The notes under the pieces: model-generated
Told to the model about the DNA's origin: nothing
Database searches by the model: none
Seen by the model: the letters and a program-made list of their open reading frames with translations, nothing else
Program-made: the position numbers and the translations under genes
Shown: positions 1 to 9,051 of the stretch, one piece after another
Position numbering within the stretch: the stretch's first letter is position 1
How the letters are laid out: each line of letters starts with the position of its first letter
Source: Anabaena sphaerica FACHB-251
Lineage (GTDB): Bacteria; Cyanobacteriota; Cyanobacteriia; Cyanobacteriales; Nostocaceae
DNA: 64,000 nucleotides
Reading direction: 5' to 3'
Assembly: GCF_014696825.1 (NCBI RefSeq)
Contig: NZ_JACJQU010000016.1
Span: forward strand, 62,001-126,000

Positions 1-2357
1 GCGGTGTAGGACGCACAACCAATGCTATTGCTTTTGCTCAGGCTTTAATAGATGGAAACTATCGTGTACTGTTGGTAGATGGTGATTTAGAAGCACCAGG
101 CATTAGTTGGCTTTTAGAGCAAAGACTACCTTCTCCACCTGTATCTTTTGCTGACTTAATTGCTTTGGTTCATGGTGATCCAGATCCAAAAGCAACGGAT
201 TCAATTGGATTAGTTGCTGATAGACTTCAGAATGCTTTTATTGATAATATTTATTTCTTGCCAGCATTCCGTTCGACTAAAAGATTTACTTCATTAGAAA
301 TTAAACCTGAGCATCTTATTCAAGGCGCAAAAAATCCATTTATACTGACACAAATACTGGCAGATTTAGGTAAGACTTTAAATGTAGATGTTGTTTTAGT
401 TGACTTACGTGCAGGACTGTCTGAATTGTCTACAGGACTGATTTTAGATCCACGAGTTTACCGTGTTTTTGTTACAACTTTGAGTGGACAATCGATTGCA
501 GGTACAAAGCAACTTCTAGAACTAGTGGGAGAAAGAGCGCCTTCGGTAAGAGAAACAGATCCATTACCCATAATAATTATAAGTCAAGTTCCCGAAGAAT
601 TAAAGAAATCTGAATTATTACAAGATGAAAATAAGAATCTTGATAATCTTCTTCTTGATACGTCTGAATTCTTTTTAGAAAAAGATATACAAAGTTCAGA
701 AGAAAATAACATTGATTCATCTAGATACGTTTTTGGAGAAGTCATAAGACATTTAAACCTAACCACTGGATTTTCTGATAGTTTACTAGTGTTACCGACA
801 ACATGGGAAAAAGTAAATTCTCGTCTTCATCGTTCTGGAATTGTTGATAATTTACGTCCATTGCTAGATGTATTACCCATAAAGCAAACTCAAACAATTA
901 AGGAAGATATTCGCTCAATTAGCGATCATCCTCCCGCTATAAAATCTCAAAGAGAAAGCCTTAGAGATATTAGTAAAAAATTGGTGTATGCTGAAACGGC
1001 AGAAATCAAACAGTTTTTACCTACTATTCCTCTACGTCACTTGGCTTCAGATCACAGACACCAAATTCCGATTACAGTTGTAGTTGGAGCTAAAGGTTCT
1101 GGAAAAACTTACACTTTTTTACAAATTATTCACAGAGAAAATTGGCAAAAATTTGCAGAAGATGCTTGCGCAACTCAAGTTCAGGTTGATGCTATCATTT
1201 CCCCTATTTTGGCATCAAACAATCTTAAGCCTGAAGATGTGAAACTAGTGGCAGATGTTCAAAAAAAGGCAGCACAAGCATTAGGCTTTGAAAATCCTCA
1301 AGAAATCCAAATTATTCGTGAAAACATTGAAAATTTTTGTCAGCAGGATCTTCTTGAAGGTCAGTGGAGAGAACATTGGTTAGATGTCATTGCTTGGGGT
1401 GTGGGATTCCAGCCTGAGCAAAAAGGGGCTGGTAGAGCATTAACAGAACATTTGTTTTCCCAGCAACAGCGATTGCTAGTAGTTATTGATGGACTGGAAG
1501 ATCTTTTCCAAGATTTCGCTAGTGACAAAACTCAACAGAAAGCATTGCGAGCTTTACTTCAAGCAGTTCCAGAGTGGCTGGGACAGCAACCAGGTCGTTT
1601 TTTAGGCATTCTCATTTTTATTAGACGTGATATGGTTTTGTCAGCTATACTGCAAAATGCAGCTCAGATGATGGCACGCTACGAGCCTTATGCTTTGAAG
1701 TGGAATAGAGAAGAAGCTTTAAGACTAGTAGCTTGGGTTACTTCTTTATCACCTAGTATCTCACTTATATCACAAAATACCTCACATAAGGCTATTGTAG
1801 AAGAACTTCAGAAAATGAAAGAAGAGGAGCTAACACAGATTTTAGTTCCTCTATGGGGGAAAAAAGTGGGTACTGATACCTCCAAGGAAGCTGCTTCAGC
1901 TAGATTTGTAATAGCAGCACTTTCAGACTTTAGAGGACAAATTCAATCACGAGATTTAATGCGTCTTCTTTACTTAGCAGCGGAAGCTTCTGTAGATGAT
2001 AATGATGATCGCTGGTTAAACCGTATTCTTACTCCCAAAGGAATCAAAGGCGCTTTACCAGAATGTAGCACAGAAAAAATAGCAGAAATTGAAAAAGAAA
2101 ATACTACCCTGAAAGATATTTTTGCTAAATTACGCGATCTTTTTGAAGAGGAGCGAAAAATTCCTTTTACACGGCAGCAATTAAGATTATCTTTGGAAGA
2201 AATGAAAATATTAGAGGAAAACGGTGTAATTATTCGAGAAAAAGATGATTATTATATGCCAGAAATATTTCGTTTAGGGTTAGATTTTAAACTTACAGAA
2301 GCAGGGCGACCTGCTGTGATGTCTTTAGCTCGCCGCGCTGCTAAACAGGGAAGTTGA
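1..2357 (+). CDS. KGGVGR-variant ParA-like ATPase fused to a second P-loop domain (5' end missing)
   Basis: The reading frame is open from the left edge, so the start lies outside the window. The first visible codons read GGVGRTT, a deviant Walker A of the ParA/MinD type with Arg where Lys is usual, followed by VDGDLEAPG, the second motif of that fold. A second P-loop, GAKGSGKT, lies near nt 1087-1113, with a possible Walker B (LLVVIDGLEDLF) near nt 1470-1500. The end has a helical, charged region and a possible winged-helix-like tail. The layout suggests a STAND-like regulatory or defence ATPase rather than a chromosome-partition ParA, but the biological role is unknown. Family assignment is from motifs only. 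It runs convergently with ycf45. Confidence 0.75.
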   Translation, partial: GVGRTTNAIAFAQALIDGNYRVLLVDGDLEAPGISWLLEQRLPSPPVSFADLIALVHGDPDPKATDSIGLVADRLQNAFIDNIYFLPAFRSTKRFTSLEIKPEHLIQGAKNPFILTQILADLGKTLNVDVVLVDLRAGLSELSTGLILDPRVYRVFVTTLSGQSIAGTKQLLELVGERAPSVRETDPLPIIIISQVPEELKKSELLQDENKNLDNLLLDTSEFFLEKDIQSSEENNIDSSRYVFGEVIRHLNLTTGFSDSLLVLPTTWEKVNSRLHRSGIVDNLRPLLDVLPIKQTQTIKEDIRSISDHPPAIKSQRESLRDISKKLVYAETAEIKQFLPTIPLRHLASDHRHQIPITVVVGAKGSGKTYTFLQIIHRENWQKFAEDACATQVQVDAIISPILASNNLKPEDVKLVADVQKKAAQALGFENPQEIQIIRENIENFCQQDLLEGQWREHWLDVIAWGVGFQPEQKGAGRALTEHLFSQQQRLLVVIDGLEDLFQDFASDKTQQKALRALLQAVPEWLGQQPGRFLGILIFIRRDMVLSAILQNAAQMMARYEPYALKWNREEALRLVAWVTSLSPSISLISQNTSHKAIVEELQKMKEEELTQILVPLWGKKVGTDTSKEAASARFVIAALSDFRGQIQSRDLMRLLYLAAEASVDDNDDRWLNRILTPKGIKGALPECSTEKIAEIEKENTTLKDIFAKLRDLFEEERKIPFTRQQLRLSLEEMKILEENGVIIREKDDYYMPEIFRLGLDFKLTEAGRPAVMSLARRAAKQGS

Positions 2358-2372
2358 TATTTATATATATAC

Positions 2373-2397
2373 ACCCCTCTCCGCACTGAAGAGGGGG
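2373..2397. terminator. Possible hairpin between convergent genes
   Basis: CCCCTCT (2374-2380) and AGAGGGG (2390-2396) form a 7-bp stem in the 52-bp gap between two converging genes. There is no clear T tract on either side, so termination is only inferred from position. Confidence 0.35.
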
Positions 2398-2409
2398 TTA
2401 GAGGTGAAA

Positions 2410-4146
2410 TTAAGCCGGATAAATCCTTAACCGTCGATTTGGTTCTTCACCAAAACTATGGGACTTGAGCCGATAATGTTCCACCAACTCATGCTGCATT
2501 TTCCGCACCTGGGAAGAACGGGGTAATAACTCCACCGGCTGACCTTTAGGAATGACAATTTGCTCAACAGCAAGTCTCGCTTCTTCCAAAGCGTCCATCT
2601 CGTCATCACCACCAGTGTGCAGAAACAGTTGCAATTCCTTATCATCAGCAATTTCTGGCTCTTCGATATTCAGTAACCGCCGCAAACCGCGAGTAATCTG
2701 AGGAATCGTACTGGACTTAATCACATGAATTGGTACATGACGCGCCTTTGCCATTTGCCTTAGTTTAGCATGATTCTTGACGTGCGATCGCAACGCTAAA
2801 ATAGCGTCAGCACTATCTATGTCTTTTGTCAACATCACAGGCAAAGTTAGCACACTAATTACCTGTTCGAGTTGGTGACGACTCACCCCATAGGGGTAAA
2901 TGTGTAGTGGCAAATCTTCCCCATTTGGACTGATGGGTTTAGTATTAATAAAATCAATACTCTCACCATAATTGAAAGACTCATCTAACAAGCGGTCAAA
3001 TTCACTGCGCCCAGTTAGTCGTTCCCGTTCCACAGATAAAGGTGGTAGAGCTACCATTTGACCAGAAGCACGCCAGCCATTAACCTGCTTAACTGCTGGA
3101 AAAGATTCATCCTCACTGGCTAAGTTACCCCCGCGACCGTTAACTACAGATAACTGTCTGGTAATCGCCACTTTGCCTTTTTCGTCCACACTTCGCGTTT
3201 GCGGGTTAGGTTGACGACCCCGTAACAAAGTATCAACGGTATCAGCTACGCTTTCATGTACAACCCAGCGTTGTCTCTCCAACATTTCCACAGCAATCTC
3301 GAAAGTGGGAGGGGCTTTGCGTTCCAAAACCGTCTTTTGCGAACCCCGCCTTCTGGCTTCGTCATCTCCTAGCGTCACCGCTTGAATACCCCCAACCAAA
3401 TCGGCAAGGGTGGGGTTTTTGATCAAGTTTTCAATTTGGTTTCCGTGAGCAGTGCCAACTAATTGTACACCTCTCTCCGCAATTGTCCGGGCGGCTAAAG
3501 CTTCCAGTTCTGTACCAATTTCATCAATGACAATCACTTCTGGCATATGGTTTTCCACTGCCTCAATCATCACCTGATGCTGTAATTCTGGCTTGGCGAC
3601 TTGCATCCGTCTAGCGCGACCGATGGCTGGGTGGGCAATATCACCATCTCCAGCGATTTCGTTAGAGGTGTCAATAATTACCACTCGTTTATTGAAATCA
3701 TCTGCCAATACACGGGCAATTTCCCGTAAAGCAGTGGTTTTACCAACACCGGGACGACCTAGCATGAGAATTGATTTACCAGTTTCCACTAAATCGCGGA
3801 TCATGCCAATTGTGCCAAAAACTGCCCGACCGACACGACAAGTTAAACCAATAATTTTGCCGGTGCGGTTACGGATGGCACTGATGCGATGTAAAGTTTG
3901 CTCAATTCCTGCCCGATTATCTCCACCAAAGGTTCCGACTCGTTGAATGCAATCATCTATCTGTGCTTGAGTAACGGGGGTTTCGCTCAGATACTCAGCA
4001 TCATGAGGGAAGCGAGCTTCTGGGCGACGACCCAGATCCAAGACCACTTCAACTAAATTATCTCGTTGGGGATGATTCTCTAGTTTTTGGCGCAGGTCTT
4101 GGGGCAAAATGTCCAGTAACTTTTGGAGATCTTCTGTAATCGTCAT
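2410..4146 (-). CDS. ycf45: Ycf45-like AAA ATPase with R3H nucleic-acid-binding domain
   Basis: This 578-residue protein matches the cyanobacterial/plastid Ycf45 family, related to the sporulation ATPase SpoIIIAA. A P-loop (LGRPGVGKTT) is followed by VIIDTSNEIAGDGD and a Walker B region (VIVIDEIGTELEA). The C-terminus (LPRSSQVRKMQHELVEHY) has the RxxxH signature of an R3H domain, which binds single-stranded nucleic acid. The frame stays open upstream to 4236, but that extension would overlap ldpA by 38 bp and is not conserved-looking, so the ATG at 4146 (MTITEDLQKLL) is chosen. It follows ldpA by 52 bp and may be co-transcribed. The cellular role is not established. Confidence 0.88.
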   Translation of the reverse strand: MTITEDLQKLLDILPQDLRQKLENHPQRDNLVEVVLDLGRRPEARFPHDAEYLSETPVTQAQIDDCIQRVGTFGGDNRAGIEQTLHRISAIRNRTGKIIGLTCRVGRAVFGTIGMIRDLVETGKSILMLGRPGVGKTTALREIARVLADDFNKRVVIIDTSNEIAGDGDIAHPAIGRARRMQVAKPELQHQVMIEAVENHMPEVIVIDEIGTELEALAARTIAERGVQLVGTAHGNQIENLIKNPTLADLVGGIQAVTLGDDEARRRGSQKTVLERKAPPTFEIAVEMLERQRWVVHESVADTVDTLLRGRQPNPQTRSVDEKGKVAITRQLSVVNGRGGNLASEDESFPAVKQVNGWRASGQMVALPPLSVERERLTGRSEFDRLLDESFNYGESIDFINTKPISPNGEDLPLHIYPYGVSRHQLEQVISVLTLPVMLTKDIDSADAILALRSHVKNHAKLRQMAKARHVPIHVIKSSTIPQITRGLRRLLNIEEPEIADDKELQLFLHTGGDDEMDALEEARLAVEQIVIPKGQPVELLPRSSQVRKMQHELVEHYRLKSHSFGEEPNRRLRIYPA

Positions 4147-4198
4147 GCTTTCTATGGTGGTGACGTTTTTAGAGATAACGAATGAGCAACTAAAGCTC

Positions 4199-5359
4199 TT
4201 ACTGTGACTTAATCTGGGAAACGAGAGAATGAGCAAGTTTTACAGCTTGCCATAGTATTTCCGGTTCATCTTCAAGGCGGGGATTTACCTGAAAACCAGT
4301 GGGACTCACCTCCTTATGCTCTAACTGTTCAAGAACTGATGACAGCAACACACGGGCATAGCTACCATAGGCCACACCGGCGATGGAAGCAGATTGGCCA
4401 AGACGCTGAGGATCTGACGAGAGAAACTCTTCATCCTCCCCTGCGCCCCTGCGCCCCTGCGCCCCTGCCTCTTTAAGTAGTCCCATTGCCTTCAATTTCG
4501 GGACGGTGTAGCTATTAGTACCCCCTGCCAACTGCACATATCCTGGTAGGTTTGCTGCCAAAACTTTTTGCCCCAGTTTCACTGCTGCTATAGTAGTGCC
4601 ATCGCCGATGTCACCACTCATAGAGCGCCCGTCTGTTTGCCAAATTAACACTTGGGGACGGGGGACAATGATTTCATAAATTGCTTGCAGGTAATCAATC
4701 AGTCCTACACCATCATTGCAACTGATAGCTATTAACTTTAATTTTTCAGCCCAAGGAGCAATCACTTCCCACAAACGCTGGAACTCTGCCAAACGCCCTA
4801 CTTTTGTATGAATTTCTATGGCATCTATTCCCGTTGATATGATCATTGGTGCGATCGCTCCCGGCGTTGACACATAAGACGCTGTATCAATCATCTCATA
4901 AGGACAAGCTGGAAGGCAACGACCACAGCCATAACATTTTTCGGCAATAATTCCTGAATAGCTATCTTCTATCTTGTTAAACACAATAGCTTGTGCGGGA
5001 CAAATTTTTTCACAAGGTCTAGGGCAATCAGGTGGACAATTACTAGGATTAAATTCTGCTTTTCTAAAATGGGGGTCTTCTCCATCGTTAAGGCTGACCA
5101 TTAACAAGGGTAAATTGCCTTTAAAGCCAAAACCTCGCTCCTGGGCATCCATAACCAGGTCTTTGGCAACCAGTAAAGCTTCTTGAGCAGCAGCGATCAC
5201 CGCTGTATCAGCCGCCACATCTATGCAGTCAGCACCTGCTAAAGTGTAGGCTAAAGTCAAACTTCTGACCGCAGCTAGATGTTGGTAACTGGCTCCACAA
5301 ATCAGCTTGAACCAGTGACCTTGTTTTAGAGATTGTAAAGGGGCTAACAGATTAGTCAC
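4199..5359 (-). CDS. ldpA: Light-dependent period protein LdpA, iron-sulfur redox sensor of the circadian clock
   Basis: The 386-residue protein carries a Cys-rich stretch (NCPPDCPRPCEKICPA) and a ferredoxin-type CYGCGRCLPACPYEM motif, fitting the two Fe-S clusters of LdpA. In Synechococcus, LdpA links cellular redox state and light to circadian period, working with CikA and KaiA. The start codon is GTG at 5359 (frame begins TNLLAPLQSLKQGHW); the Shine-Dalgarno is weak. Residues about 297-309 (GAQGRRGAGEDEE) are encoded by an 8-bp tandem array and look like a recent insertion outside the Fe-S domain. ycf45 lies 52 bp downstream on the same strand. Confidence 0.88.
   Translation of the reverse strand: MTNLLAPLQSLKQGHWFKLICGASYQHLAAVRSLTLAYTLAGADCIDVAADTAVIAAAQEALLVAKDLVMDAQERGFGFKGNLPLLMVSLNDGEDPHFRKAEFNPSNCPPDCPRPCEKICPAQAIVFNKIEDSYSGIIAEKCYGCGRCLPACPYEMIDTASYVSTPGAIAPMIISTGIDAIEIHTKVGRLAEFQRLWEVIAPWAEKLKLIAISCNDGVGLIDYLQAIYEIIVPRPQVLIWQTDGRSMSGDIGDGTTIAAVKLGQKVLAANLPGYVQLAGGTNSYTVPKLKAMGLLKEAGAQGRRGAGEDEEFLSSDPQRLGQSASIAGVAYGSYARVLLSSVLEQLEHKEVSPTGFQVNPRLEDEPEILWQAVKLAHSLVSQIKSQ
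4435..4470. repeat. Octamer tandem array inside ldpA
   Basis: About 3.5 copies of an 8-bp unit (CTGCGCCC on the plus strand) lie within the coding sequence. Three units equal 24 bp, so the frame is kept. Confidence 0.85.
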
Positions 5360-5505
5360 ACTTCTATTATGCTGTTTTCGCCTTGAAAATTGCAGCCCAC
5401 AATCCGGAAAAAATCTAGATTTCTTGATCTGTCGTTTTCAGGCAGGAGGCAGGAGGCATCAAAAAGTTTCAATGATTATAAGGTTTTGCTTAATTTCTGC
5501 GGTTA

Positions 5506-6297
5506 CTAACTTTGTAGTTGTAATATTTCGATATTATCGCCAACTTTTATAGTTTTCCCGGCTTCTGAAGCAGGTAATCTAGTATTGACACTCAATTTAT
5601 AAAAATGATTAAACCTCGATGCAGCTACCCATGATGGCAGAGTCGCCTGACGTTGTTGTAAAAATATTTTTTGAAAGTTGGGGTAAGCCTCACCCAAGTA
5701 AGAATCCCGTGTCGGGACGACACAACGTTGACAGGGTTGGACTCCCAAAAACTGCACATCTCCCACTTGAAATGATACTGTTTCCCCGCTGTCCGTAAAT
5801 AGCCTATCTTCCCAAAATGCTGGTACACCACCAATTTCAATATTGGCACGCAGCCGACGACGTATTTCCTCCACACTCACCCCAGGGAACCAAGAAGCTA
5901 CTTCTTTCAAAGTTGCTGTACTAATCACCGTTGCACCTGGGGAGTTTGTATCATCAGGAAAACCCATATTGGTATTTTGTCTTAATTTGACAGAAAAGCC
6001 AAAAAATCCACTTAAGCTTGCTGCCAGTTGTTCCTGTTCTTGCTCAAGATGAAAAACCTGATATAAGTTGCTAGGAGGAAGTTGCAGATGAATCACTCTT
6101 TCTGTTAGAGAAAAATTGGCACGCAAGGAATGAATTTTCAGATGACGTTTAGCATTGACAAATCTACCCTGTGCGTCAACAATGGCAAACTCGCGGTCAT
6201 ACTGAAGCGGGCCACTCGGTAGAACTGTGGCTTGTTCCGCTTCGACACCATCGAGTGACTTAATCGGATATAACAAAATCTTTGCTAGATAGGCCAT
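5506..6297 (-). CDS. MOSC domain protein (molybdenum-cofactor sulfurase C-terminal type)
   Basis: The 263-residue protein has the MOSC N-terminal beta-barrel (AYLAKILLYPIKSLDGVEAEQA) and then the MOSC domain. GVQPCQRCVVPTRDS holds the conserved Cys region used in sulfur or Mo-cofactor handling in the mARC/YcbX family. The likely role is reduction of N-hydroxylated compounds or sulfur transfer to a molybdenum cofactor, with an unknown redox partner (there is no fused ferredoxin domain here, unlike E. coli YcbX). The ATG at 6297 gives the family's usual N-terminus. It stands alone, with a repeat element upstream. Confidence 0.85.
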   Translation of the reverse strand: MAYLAKILLYPIKSLDGVEAEQATVLPSGPLQYDREFAIVDAQGRFVNAKRHLKIHSLRANFSLTERVIHLQLPPSNLYQVFHLEQEQEQLAASLSGFFGFSVKLRQNTNMGFPDDTNSPGATVISTATLKEVASWFPGVSVEEIRRRLRANIEIGGVPAFWEDRLFTDSGETVSFQVGDVQFLGVQPCQRCVVPTRDSYLGEAYPNFQKIFLQQRQATLPSWVAASRFNHFYKLSVNTRLPASEAGKTIKVGDNIEILQLQS

Positions 6298-6469
6298 CTA
6301 AATAAAATTAAAAATTAAAAATTAAAAATAGGATAATTTGAGGACTTAGGCACGATGTTACCGAAAACCTGATGTTTGGGTAGTGGTAATTAATGAATTA
6401 CCGCTGCTTTCGTCATATTTTCTGACTGCTGACCGCTATAGCCTCAGACTATAGCAGTAGTATTTCTTA
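6298..6469. other. Non-coding gap between the MOSC gene and a mobile repeat
   Basis: The stretch starts with AT-rich AATTAAAA repeats next to the MOSC start, then an inverted pair GGTAATTAATGAATTACC near 6383-6400 and another around GCCTCAGACTATAGC. No open frame of interest is visible. It probably contains the promoter of the MOSC gene. Confidence 0.4.
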
Positions 6470-6634
6470 AGAGGTTGTTTGAAAAGTATTAGATGAAACC
6501 AATAATCTTCAGCAACCTAACCCCCCTTCCCCCCTTCCCTACGAGGGAATGGGGGTTTCAAAGCCTCTCCCCGCGTCGGGGAGAGGTTTGGAGAGGGGTT
6601 TATTTATACATTCAAAACTTTTCAAACATCCTCT
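6470..6634. mobile_element. MITE-like element with 18-bp terminal inverted repeats
   Basis: The left end AGAGGTTGTTTGAAAAGT (6470-6487) and right end ACTTTTCAAACATCCTCT (6617-6634) are inverted with one mismatch. The 165-bp element has no transposase frame and contains C/G-rich hairpins (the CCTCTCCCCGCGTCGGGGAGAGG region). TA flanks both ends (6468-6469 and 6634-6635), compatible with a TA target duplication. Its right end overlaps the lepB stop codon. Confidence 0.7.
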
Positions 6635-7286
6635 AAGGATTTGCAGGTGGATACAAGGGAGCCTTATCAAGACCGCCAATTTTATTAACAGGCCAGAAAC
6701 GAATTACAGCACGACCAATAATATTTTTCCGTGGTACTAGACCCCAACAACGCCCATCATAACTGCTACCACGATTATCACCTAATACTAAATATGAATC
6801 AGGCGGTATGGTTTCCGGTTTAGCCAAGAAAGGGGGTTGCGCTCCTGATGTGCAAACATCAACAACTGTACGCGCAGAGGGGAATAAATATTTATCTTCC
6901 GGGAGATATTTGTTATTAATATAGACTTTGCCATCCTTAATTTCTACTTTTTCTCCGGGTAAACCTATAATTCGTTTAATAAAGGCATCGTGGTATTGTT
7001 CTTTTTTTAGCTCATCTGTAGGCGAAAATACAACAATATCTCCTCGTTCCGGGGCAGCAAATTTATACTTCACCTTATCGACAATGATCTTGTCTGCCTT
7101 CCATTGGTCTTGTACACCATGTAGCGTCGGTTCCATGGAGCCTGTAGGAATCCAACGGGCTTCGGCGACAAAGGTACGAATTCCCAGGGCAAGAAAGACA
7201 CTCAAGATAATCGTTTTACCTAGCTCGACGATCCAGGAATTATCAGGTTGTTGGCTAGAGTTTTTATCAGACACTTGATTTTGCAT
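6633..7286 (-). CDS. lepB: Signal peptidase I
   Basis: This 217-residue membrane serine protease cleaves signal peptides from secreted proteins. One N-terminal transmembrane segment (about residues 24-43) precedes the catalytic domain in the periplasm or lumen. The catalytic Ser is residue 50 in PTGSMEPTL and the general-base Lys is residue 104 in IKRIIGLPGE. The GDNRGSSYDGR box is also present. The stop codon (TAG, 6633-6635) is partly made by the right end of a MITE-like element, so the original C-terminus may have been altered there. It is divergent from pyrC across 275 bp that must hold both promoters. Confidence 0.95.
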   Translation of the reverse strand: MQNQVSDKNSSQQPDNSWIVELGKTIILSVFLALGIRTFVAEARWIPTGSMEPTLHGVQDQWKADKIIVDKVKYKFAAPERGDIVVFSPTDELKKEQYHDAFIKRIIGLPGEKVEIKDGKVYINNKYLPEDKYLFPSARTVVDVCTSGAQPPFLAKPETIPPDSYLVLGDNRGSSYDGRCWGLVPRKNIIGRAVIRFWPVNKIGGLDKAPLYPPANP

Positions 7287-7561
7287 GAAATTACTTAAAT
7301 TTTAGGGTAAGAGGCAAGCACTGAACTCATCAGGGAAGACTTTATTTATTATCTTAACTAGAGAAGGGTGTTTTCCTCATCAAGATAGCCTTGGGAGAAG
7401 TTGTTTGATAAACCTATATACTTAAATCAGTGAGCAGTAGACATTTGATGATTTTGATTGTGTAGGCTTGACTATCAAAAATTGCCAGTAATTGCTATTT
7501 TGTTCCAGTAACACGATGAAACTGCTCACTGAATAACTGATAACTGATAACTTATAAGTCC

Positions 7562-8881
7562 ATGTCATCTCCAAAAAGTTTACTGATTCGCCAAGCGCAC
7601 CTCATTCTACCCAATGGTGACTTAATGATTGGGGATGTGCTGACGCAAGGGGGGAAAATAGTCGAGGTAGCGTCAGAAATAGCTAATGCTACACCAACTC
7701 AAGAAATTGACGCACAAGGGTTGACTTTGTTGCCTGGAGTAATTGATCCGCAGGTGCATTTCCGAGAACCAGGACTAGAACACAAGGAAGACTTGTTTAC
7801 GGCTAGTTGTGCTTGCGCTAAAGGGGGTGTCACCTCCTTTCTAGAAATGCCGAATACAAGACCTTTGACAACCAGCCAGTCAGCTTTAGATGACAAACTA
7901 CAAAGGGCTGCCAATAAGTGCTTAGTTAATTATGGCTTTTTTATTGGGGCAACGGCAGAGAATTTAACAGAATTACTTTTGGCGCAGCCGACACCGGGAA
8001 TTAAGATTTTTATGGGGTCAATGCACGGTCAGTTGCTGGTTGACCAAGAAGATTTATTGGAGAGAATTTTTGCTCAAGGAAGCCGCTTAATTGCTGTTCA
8101 TGCCGAAGATCAAGAGAGAATTAACCAACGAAGACAGGAGTTTGCGGGTATTCATGATCCGGCTGTTCATTCCCAAATTCAAGATAATCAAGCGGCACTG
8201 TTAGCAACACAACTGGCATTAAAGCTTTCTAAAAAATATCAGCGCAGGTTACATATTTTGCATCTGTCAACTGCTGAAGAAGCCGAGTTACTGCGTGAGG
8301 ATAAACCGAGTTGGGTGACAGCGGAAGTGACACCACAACATTTGTTGTTAAATACCAGTGCTTATCAAACAATTGGCACATTAGCGCAGATGAATCCACC
8401 GTTGCGATCGCCCCACGATAATGAAATCCTTTGGCAAGCTTTACGGGATGGTGTAATTGATTTTATCGCCACTGACCATGCACCACACACTCTAGAAGAA
8501 AAAGGTCAAATTTACCCTAACACTCCTTCAGGAATGCCTGGGGTAGAAACTTCCCTGCCTTTGATGTTAACTTCCGCAATGGCAGGAAAATGTACTATTG
8601 CCCAAGTTGTTAACTGGATGTCTAAGGCAGTAGCTACTGCTTATGGTATTCCCAACAAGGGAGAAATTACTCCTGGTTACGATGCGGATTTAGTTTTAGT
8701 AGACTTAAACACCTACCGTCAGGTTAAGCGAGAAGAAGTTATCAGCAAATGTGGTTGGAGTCCTTTTGAAGGTTGGAATTTAACTGGCTGGCCTGTAACA
8801 ACAATTGTCGGGGGTGAAATTGTCTATGACAAAGGGCAGGTAAATACACAAGTGCGCGGTCAAGCTTTAACTTTCGTGTAG
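7562..8881 (+). CDS. pyrC: Dihydroorotase, pyrimidine synthesis
   Basis: The 439-residue amidohydrolase cyclises carbamoyl aspartate to dihydroorotate. Motifs: DPQVHFREPG near residue 60, MPNTRP, an AVHAED His, an ILHLS His and the IATDHAPHT catalytic Asp. Gln stands in place of the first His of the usual HxH pair. From memory of the family, this QVHFREPG variant occurs in a broad group of bacterial dihydroorotases, so activity is still expected. It is not next to other pyr genes. A degenerate paralogue lies at 49148-50443 and lacks more of these residues, which makes this copy the likelier active enzyme. Confidence 0.9.
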   Translation: MSSPKSLLIRQAHLILPNGDLMIGDVLTQGGKIVEVASEIANATPTQEIDAQGLTLLPGVIDPQVHFREPGLEHKEDLFTASCACAKGGVTSFLEMPNTRPLTTSQSALDDKLQRAANKCLVNYGFFIGATAENLTELLLAQPTPGIKIFMGSMHGQLLVDQEDLLERIFAQGSRLIAVHAEDQERINQRRQEFAGIHDPAVHSQIQDNQAALLATQLALKLSKKYQRRLHILHLSTAEEAELLREDKPSWVTAEVTPQHLLLNTSAYQTIGTLAQMNPPLRSPHDNEILWQALRDGVIDFIATDHAPHTLEEKGQIYPNTPSGMPGVETSLPLMLTSAMAGKCTIAQVVNWMSKAVATAYGIPNKGEITPGYDADLVLVDLNTYRQVKREEVISKCGWSPFEGWNLTGWPVTTIVGGEIVYDKGQVNTQVRGQALTFV

Positions 8882-8896
8882 TAAATATTTTTACTA
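8879..8896 (+). terminator. Weak AT-rich hairpin at the pyrC stop
   Basis: TAGTAAA and TTTACTA form a 7-bp stem that includes the stop codon. No T tract follows. Its role is uncertain. Confidence 0.25.
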
Positions 8897-9051
8897 TGCG
8901 TATTTAGTATAAAAATAGGAAATATCATACATTAAATTTCGGCTGGGATGAGCAACTGCTTTTGTGGCTAAATCTCCAGCTTAGTTTTTCATGGGTAACT
9001 AATCATTGACAAACTAAAAATTATCTAAAAATTCTCAATGTGAGGGTGATT

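Noticed and set aside
1-2357. First gene as a chromosome-partition ParA
   Set aside because: The P-loop is altered (GGVGR), a second ATPase domain follows and no ParB is next to it.
4147-4236. N-terminal extension of Ycf45
   Set aside because: It would overlap ldpA, and the conserved-looking start is the ATG at 4146.
6549-6740. 63-codon open frame overlapping lepB
   Set aside because: It is formed by the MITE-like element and the antisense of lepB.
7562-8881. Main PyrC as inactive because of the missing first His
   Set aside because: The QVHFREPG variant is, to my knowledge, a common form in this family and the other ligands are present.
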